From NCBI GenBank assembly GCA_965603515.1, contig CBFDDH010000007.1:20131-84130 (forward strand): 64,000 nucleotides of DNA, written 5' to 3'. Of the stretch, positions 61,338-64,000 are shown in pieces; positions within the stretch are counted from its first letter, which is position 1; every line of letters starts with the position of its first letter. Source of the stretch: JAUVZL01 sp965603515. GTDB taxonomy: Bacteria; Hydrothermota; Tepidihabitantia; SM23-42. Made by a program: the position numbers and the translations under genes. The notes beneath the pieces were generated by a model that was not told the DNA's origin, did not search any database, and worked only from the letters and a program-made list of their open reading frames with translations.

Positions 61338-61679
61338 ATGAAAGATAAGACTGAGCAGATGGCTGAAGTTTTTAAGGCACTCGGTGATCCGACGAGGTTG
61401 AGAATCGTCAGGTTATTATCATCCAAACGTCAGGTTTTTTGTGTGGGTGCTCTGGCTCGCAAGATTGGAATCACGCAACCAGCAGTCTCTCAGCATCTCA
61501 AAGTACTAAAGAATGCAGGTATCCTTATCGCGCACCGGAAAGGATTTTATGTGCACTATGCCTTTAACCCGGATTCGCTTGTGGGTCATAAAAAGCTAAT
61601 CGATGAATTGTTTAAAACTGCTTTTGAATGCTGCTGCCAATCTGATAATGACCTGGATTGTTGTCAGGGTAAAAAATGA
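61338..61679 (+). CDS. ArsR-family metal-responsive repressor
   Basis: A 113-residue winged-helix repressor. The core reads MAEVFKALGDPTRLRIVRLL, then QVFCVGALARKIGITQPAVS as recognition helix region and the wing HRKGFYVHYAFN. The Cys in VFCVG lies where the ArsR/CadC metal site sits, and a Cys-rich tail (CCCQSDNDLDCC) supplies more ligands, so it is a thiol-type metal sensor. The tail differs from classic ArsR. It is followed by a small Cys-rich protein gene, probably a co-regulated metal-binding factor. Tandem TGA stop codons end it. Confidence 0.92.
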   Translation: MKDKTEQMAEVFKALGDPTRLRIVRLLSSKRQVFCVGALARKIGITQPAVSQHLKVLKNAGILIAHRKGFYVHYAFNPDSLVGHKKLIDELFKTAFECCCQSDNDLDCCQGKK

Positions 61680-61749
61680 TGATTATATATTTTTTTGGTG
61701 AATATATAAGTTTTTAAGCATAAACTAAAAAATGAAGGAGGTGATTAGC

Positions 61750-61950
61750 ATGTGTTGCACACCACCAAAACATCATGGGATGAAGATGATGGAATCAGAT
61801 TCATGCTGCTGCCAGGGTATGCACGGACAAAAACCCATGTTCTGGAGTAAGCGAAAAAGGATCAGATTACTTCAGGAACAACTGGACCGCATGAAAGATG
61901 ACGTAAAAGATCTTGAAGACTATATAGCTGAACTCCATGCAGAGAAATAA
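61750..61950 (+). CDS. Small Cys/His/Met-rich metal-binding protein with coiled coil
   Basis: A 66-residue protein that starts at 61750 after AAGGAGG (an earlier in-frame ATG at 61732 precedes that site). The N-terminal third is rich in metal ligands (MCCTPPKHHGMKMM, then DSCCCQGMHG). The rest is a charged coiled-coil helix (RIRLLQEQLDRMKDDVKDLE), resembling DUF5320-type proteins. With the ArsR regulator next to it, a role in metal binding or detoxification is likely. A terminator follows. Confidence 0.75.
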   Translation: MCCTPPKHHGMKMMESDSCCCQGMHGQKPMFWSKRKRIRLLQEQLDRMKDDVKDLEDYIAELHAEK

Positions 61951-61955
61951 ATCCC

Positions 61956-61992
61956 GACAAAGGAGGGGGAACGGCTGGTTCCCCCTCTTGTC
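61956..61992 (+). terminator. Terminator of the arsR unit
   Basis: A 10-bp stem GAGGGGGAAC/GTTCCCCCTC with loop GGCTG, extended by GACAA/TTGTC with a 2-nt bulge, followed by T-rich sequence. Confidence 0.88.
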
Positions 61993-62035
61993 TATTTGAT
62001 TATTATTATTCCCCTCTTACACCATATTTTATTAT

Positions 62036-63724
62036 TCATTCACTCGACTCATGAATCATTAATCTTTGGATGAGTGAAATAGGGATTGAACCATGGCCAA
62101 GCAGATTATCGTGAAATTCTTTGAGCGAAAAATCGGTACCTTGTGCTTTGCGAAAATCATCGAGTAGTGCTAATAACTGAACCTTGCCCAATAAATAGCT
62201 CGAAGCCTGACCAGGATTTGTTATGTATCTACTGACTTCTCGGGCAACATAACTGTGATCTCTATTTAACACATTGGACATATAAGTGACTGCTTCTTCA
62301 TAAGACATTTGTCCGGTCTGCAACATGACATCTACGATCACCCGCGCCGCTCGAAATTTAACACCCTGCAGAGCATTGATAAGAGCGCCCAGCGTATCAT
62401 CCTGATAAAGCATACTGCGGGCCATAAGCTCTTCACAATACAAGGCCCACCCCTCGATAAAAATATAGTCATGAAAACTCTTGCGGATTTTCGATGGCTG
62501 TTGATTTGCGATCGATATTTGCAGGTGATGACCTGGGTACGCTTCATGAACAACACCACCCCTGAATTGCCGGTTATGTACATAGTTATAATAGTATTCA
62601 ACCTGCCTAATGTTGAATTGATCAGGCGCGGGCGGTACGTAAAAATAGCTTGTCTTAAAATCGTCAAAGGGTCCTGGAGGCTGCATAGCAATACCCGGGA
62701 TCAGCCCACGTATGAATTCCGGCGTCTCCACGATATTAATATCGCCGATGTAAGTCGGTACGGTAACGAAATCAGATTGCTCGATGAATTCACGTACCAT
62801 CAGGATTTCATTAGTGCGATATGATTCAACATCAGACTTGCTGAAATCTTCCGGTAACGTGATCTTTATGCCAACCGGCTCGTCGTGTCTTTGCTGCAGG
62901 CTATCGATCAATATCGAAATTGAATCGAGTGTATTTTGCCCGATCTTTAACAGGCTGTCTGCATCAATGTTGAGTAAATGAATATTACTTAACATGTATT
63001 CATAATGATCTCGGCCCAAAACATAAGGGGTCTTTGGATCTCCCTGCATCTCAAGCTGCAGGGCAAAAAGCTTCATAGCGGCAATAGCTTTACGGATGAT
63101 GTGTTTGAACTTGGTTCTTTTGTGCTCGGGTAAAGAATCAACGTATATCGTATAAATATCGTCGATAAAATCGATCCCGCTACCAATCTGGCCGATCGCA
63201 ATCTCACAGAAAAATTGTGAGGGGTGATCGAGATTTTTTACCGCGCGTTCAAGATAATCCGGGATCTGTTCAAGCCGACGCCAGATCGCATGTGTCCGGT
63301 CATGCTTAGAACGTGACGGATTGAGTAGGATCGTATAAACACCGTATATGCACTCAGTCGAATAAATAAGGGGATTTTTTGCATATTCTCTAATGATCTC
63401 AATACTGAACAACTCATCAGCGATACTGGCTTTTACAAGGTGATAATCAACGATGTCATCGATCGATAGAGAGGTCGTGTCGACCGCAGATAATTCCTGA
63501 TCGAGCTCGCCAAGGCGCTTTTTCACAGCTTTCAGTGCATGCTTTGAATAGTCAGCGAGTAAAGTATCATACATATGTACTCCCTTGTATGTTGCACTAA
63601 CCGGGTGAAAACGCCAGAGTTCTTCAAGATACTCGTCAACGATCTGTTCCAAGCTCAGACAAAAAGCTGTTGAACTGGTAAGAAAAATCGCTATGGCAAG
63701 GGAAAAATATCTATATATCTTCAT
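62036..63724 (-). CDS. DUF885-family secreted metallopeptidase-like protein
   Basis: A 562-residue exported protein: signal peptide (MKIYRYFSLAIAIFLTSSTA), then an all-helical DUF885 domain. The signature VVHEAYPGHHLQIS provides the HExxxGHH zinc-like site, with the partner Glu in FIEGWALYCEELM; both are conserved in the family. Related proteins are predicted carboxypeptidase-type zinc enzymes. The gene has its own promoter (63801-63828), divergent from that of the partial gene at the right edge. Confidence 0.9.
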   Translation of the reverse strand: MKIYRYFSLAIAIFLTSSTAFCLSLEQIVDEYLEELWRFHPVSATYKGVHMYDTLLADYSKHALKAVKKRLGELDQELSAVDTTSLSIDDIVDYHLVKASIADELFSIEIIREYAKNPLIYSTECIYGVYTILLNPSRSKHDRTHAIWRRLEQIPDYLERAVKNLDHPSQFFCEIAIGQIGSGIDFIDDIYTIYVDSLPEHKRTKFKHIIRKAIAAMKLFALQLEMQGDPKTPYVLGRDHYEYMLSNIHLLNIDADSLLKIGQNTLDSISILIDSLQQRHDEPVGIKITLPEDFSKSDVESYRTNEILMVREFIEQSDFVTVPTYIGDINIVETPEFIRGLIPGIAMQPPGPFDDFKTSYFYVPPAPDQFNIRQVEYYYNYVHNRQFRGGVVHEAYPGHHLQISIANQQPSKIRKSFHDYIFIEGWALYCEELMARSMLYQDDTLGALINALQGVKFRAARVIVDVMLQTGQMSYEEAVTYMSNVLNRDHSYVAREVSRYITNPGQASSYLLGKVQLLALLDDFRKAQGTDFSLKEFHDNLLGHGSIPISLIQRLMIHESSE

Positions 63725-63800
63725 AATTAACGTTGCACGCTTTCATTAATATTATAAATCCTTTTTGTGAAAATCGCGTGAAAAAAAGTATCATGTTCAC

Positions 63801-63865
63801 AGTATACCACAATCCATAACCTTGTCAAACCAATACTTGACGCGACAGTGTATTTCTACTATACT
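63801..63865. promoter_or_regulatory. Divergent promoter pair at the right edge
   Basis: Minus: TTGACA (63828-63823), 16 nt, TATACT (63806-63801) for the DUF885 gene. Plus: TTGACG (63837-63842), 17 nt, TATACT (63860-63865) for the gene entering the right edge. Confidence 0.7.
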
Positions 63866-63923
63866 GACTATAATGAGGAGCTCATACAGAAGCTATGCAA
63901 ATATATGAGCTTGAAGTGATTTT

Positions 63924-64000
63924 ATGTATCATTTAAGTAAATTCTATAAAAAAGGAGATATTGTGAAGGTTGATTGTGGTGTTCATGTAGATGGTTATGT
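63924..64000 (+). CDS. Start of an M24-like (methionine aminopeptidase-like) gene, cut by the window edge
   Basis: From ATG 63924 the frame reads MYHLSKFYKKGDIVKVDCGV and continues HVDGYV to the edge. KGDIVKVDxGVHVDGY is the segment of M24 peptidases that carries the first metal-binding Asp, close to type II or archaeal-style methionine aminopeptidase. The 60-90 residues that should precede it are not in this frame (two TGA codons lie just upstream). Alternatively GTG at 63963 behind AAAGGAGAT may be the start. So the N-terminus is short, broken or mis-framed; the call rests on few residues. Confidence 0.4.
   Translation, partial: MYHLSKFYKKGDIVKVDCGVHVDGY

Noticed and set aside
1..64000. 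Genome-wide reassignment of UGA to a sense codon
   Set aside because: TGA ends many genes at the proper place, including ATGA overlaps (HD gene, glyQ), a GTGA overlap (46210), TetR, the small 14104 gene, the DUF885 gene and tandem TGA stops of the ArsR gene. Only four secreted genes have internal TGA.

Overview
The window (about 41-45% GC by eye) reads like a contig from a poorly characterised Gram-negative, diderm bacterium. Outer-membrane machinery is present (a TolC-MFP-RND efflux operon, an OmpA-type protein, several predicted beta-barrels). At least seven secreted beta-rich proteins end in a C-terminal module like a type IX secretion (Por) sorting domain. Glycyl-tRNA synthetase is split into alpha and beta chains. 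This mix is what I associate with candidate phyla such as WOR-3/Stahlbacteria; that placement is inference. Promoters are unusually consensus-like: TTGACA, 16-17 nt, TATAAT precedes many genes on both strands.

Layout. 1-697: start of a secreted protein cut by the window edge. 793-5976: minus-strand operon HD protein-glyQ-glyS-aspS. 6475-13324: patatin-like lipase, envelope proteins, an inactive protease paralogue beside an HtrA-type protease with several PDZ domains, and purN. 13585-17013: tRNA-Val(CAC) followed by further tRNA 3-prime fragments, a probable integrase remnant and two secreted-protein genes, which looks like an old integration site. 17237-27725: secreted and surface proteins. 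28091-34614: tetR-controlled efflux operon with a clear operator. 34772-44561: membrane Ser/Thr kinase, TAXI-TRAP transporter, MBL hydrolase, rubredoxin, TMEM43-like protein. 44638-58738: cold-shock protein, M23-like peptidase, a PurF-like enzyme with a degenerate glutaminase half, SRAP protein, rubredoxin-TPP enzyme fusion, threonine aldolase, small Cys-rich proteins. 58921-64000: VIT/VWA protein, ArsR regulator with a small metal-binding protein, DUF885 peptidase, and the start of an M24-like gene.

Main discovery. Four separate secreted-protein genes (17237-19354, 22368-23567, 25470-27725, 39885-41177) are each interrupted by exactly one in-frame stop, and in all four it is TGA. In each, reading continues in the same frame on both sides, the TGA lies inside or beside a repeat or beta-sandwich domain that needs both halves, and the sorting domain lies after it. 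A stem-loop follows each TGA, with its apical loop starting 20, 20, 32 and 24 nt downstream and carrying G in its first two positions. In the first gene the loop context is AGGUCU, the same as in the E. coli fdhF SECIS. TGA is a normal stop in many other genes here, including tightly overlapping ones, so this is not a recoded genome. The best reading is a family of undescribed secreted selenoproteins, usually with Cys next to Sec, in which selenocysteine insertion is also needed to make the sorting signal.

Other points of interest are tandem mini-hairpin arrays with 3-nt loops and compensatory stem changes, two MITE-like elements bounded by TGTCATTGCG inverted repeats, and several dyad operators. 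No selenocysteine machinery (selA, selB, selC, selD), CRISPR array, rRNA or complete mobile element was seen in the window.
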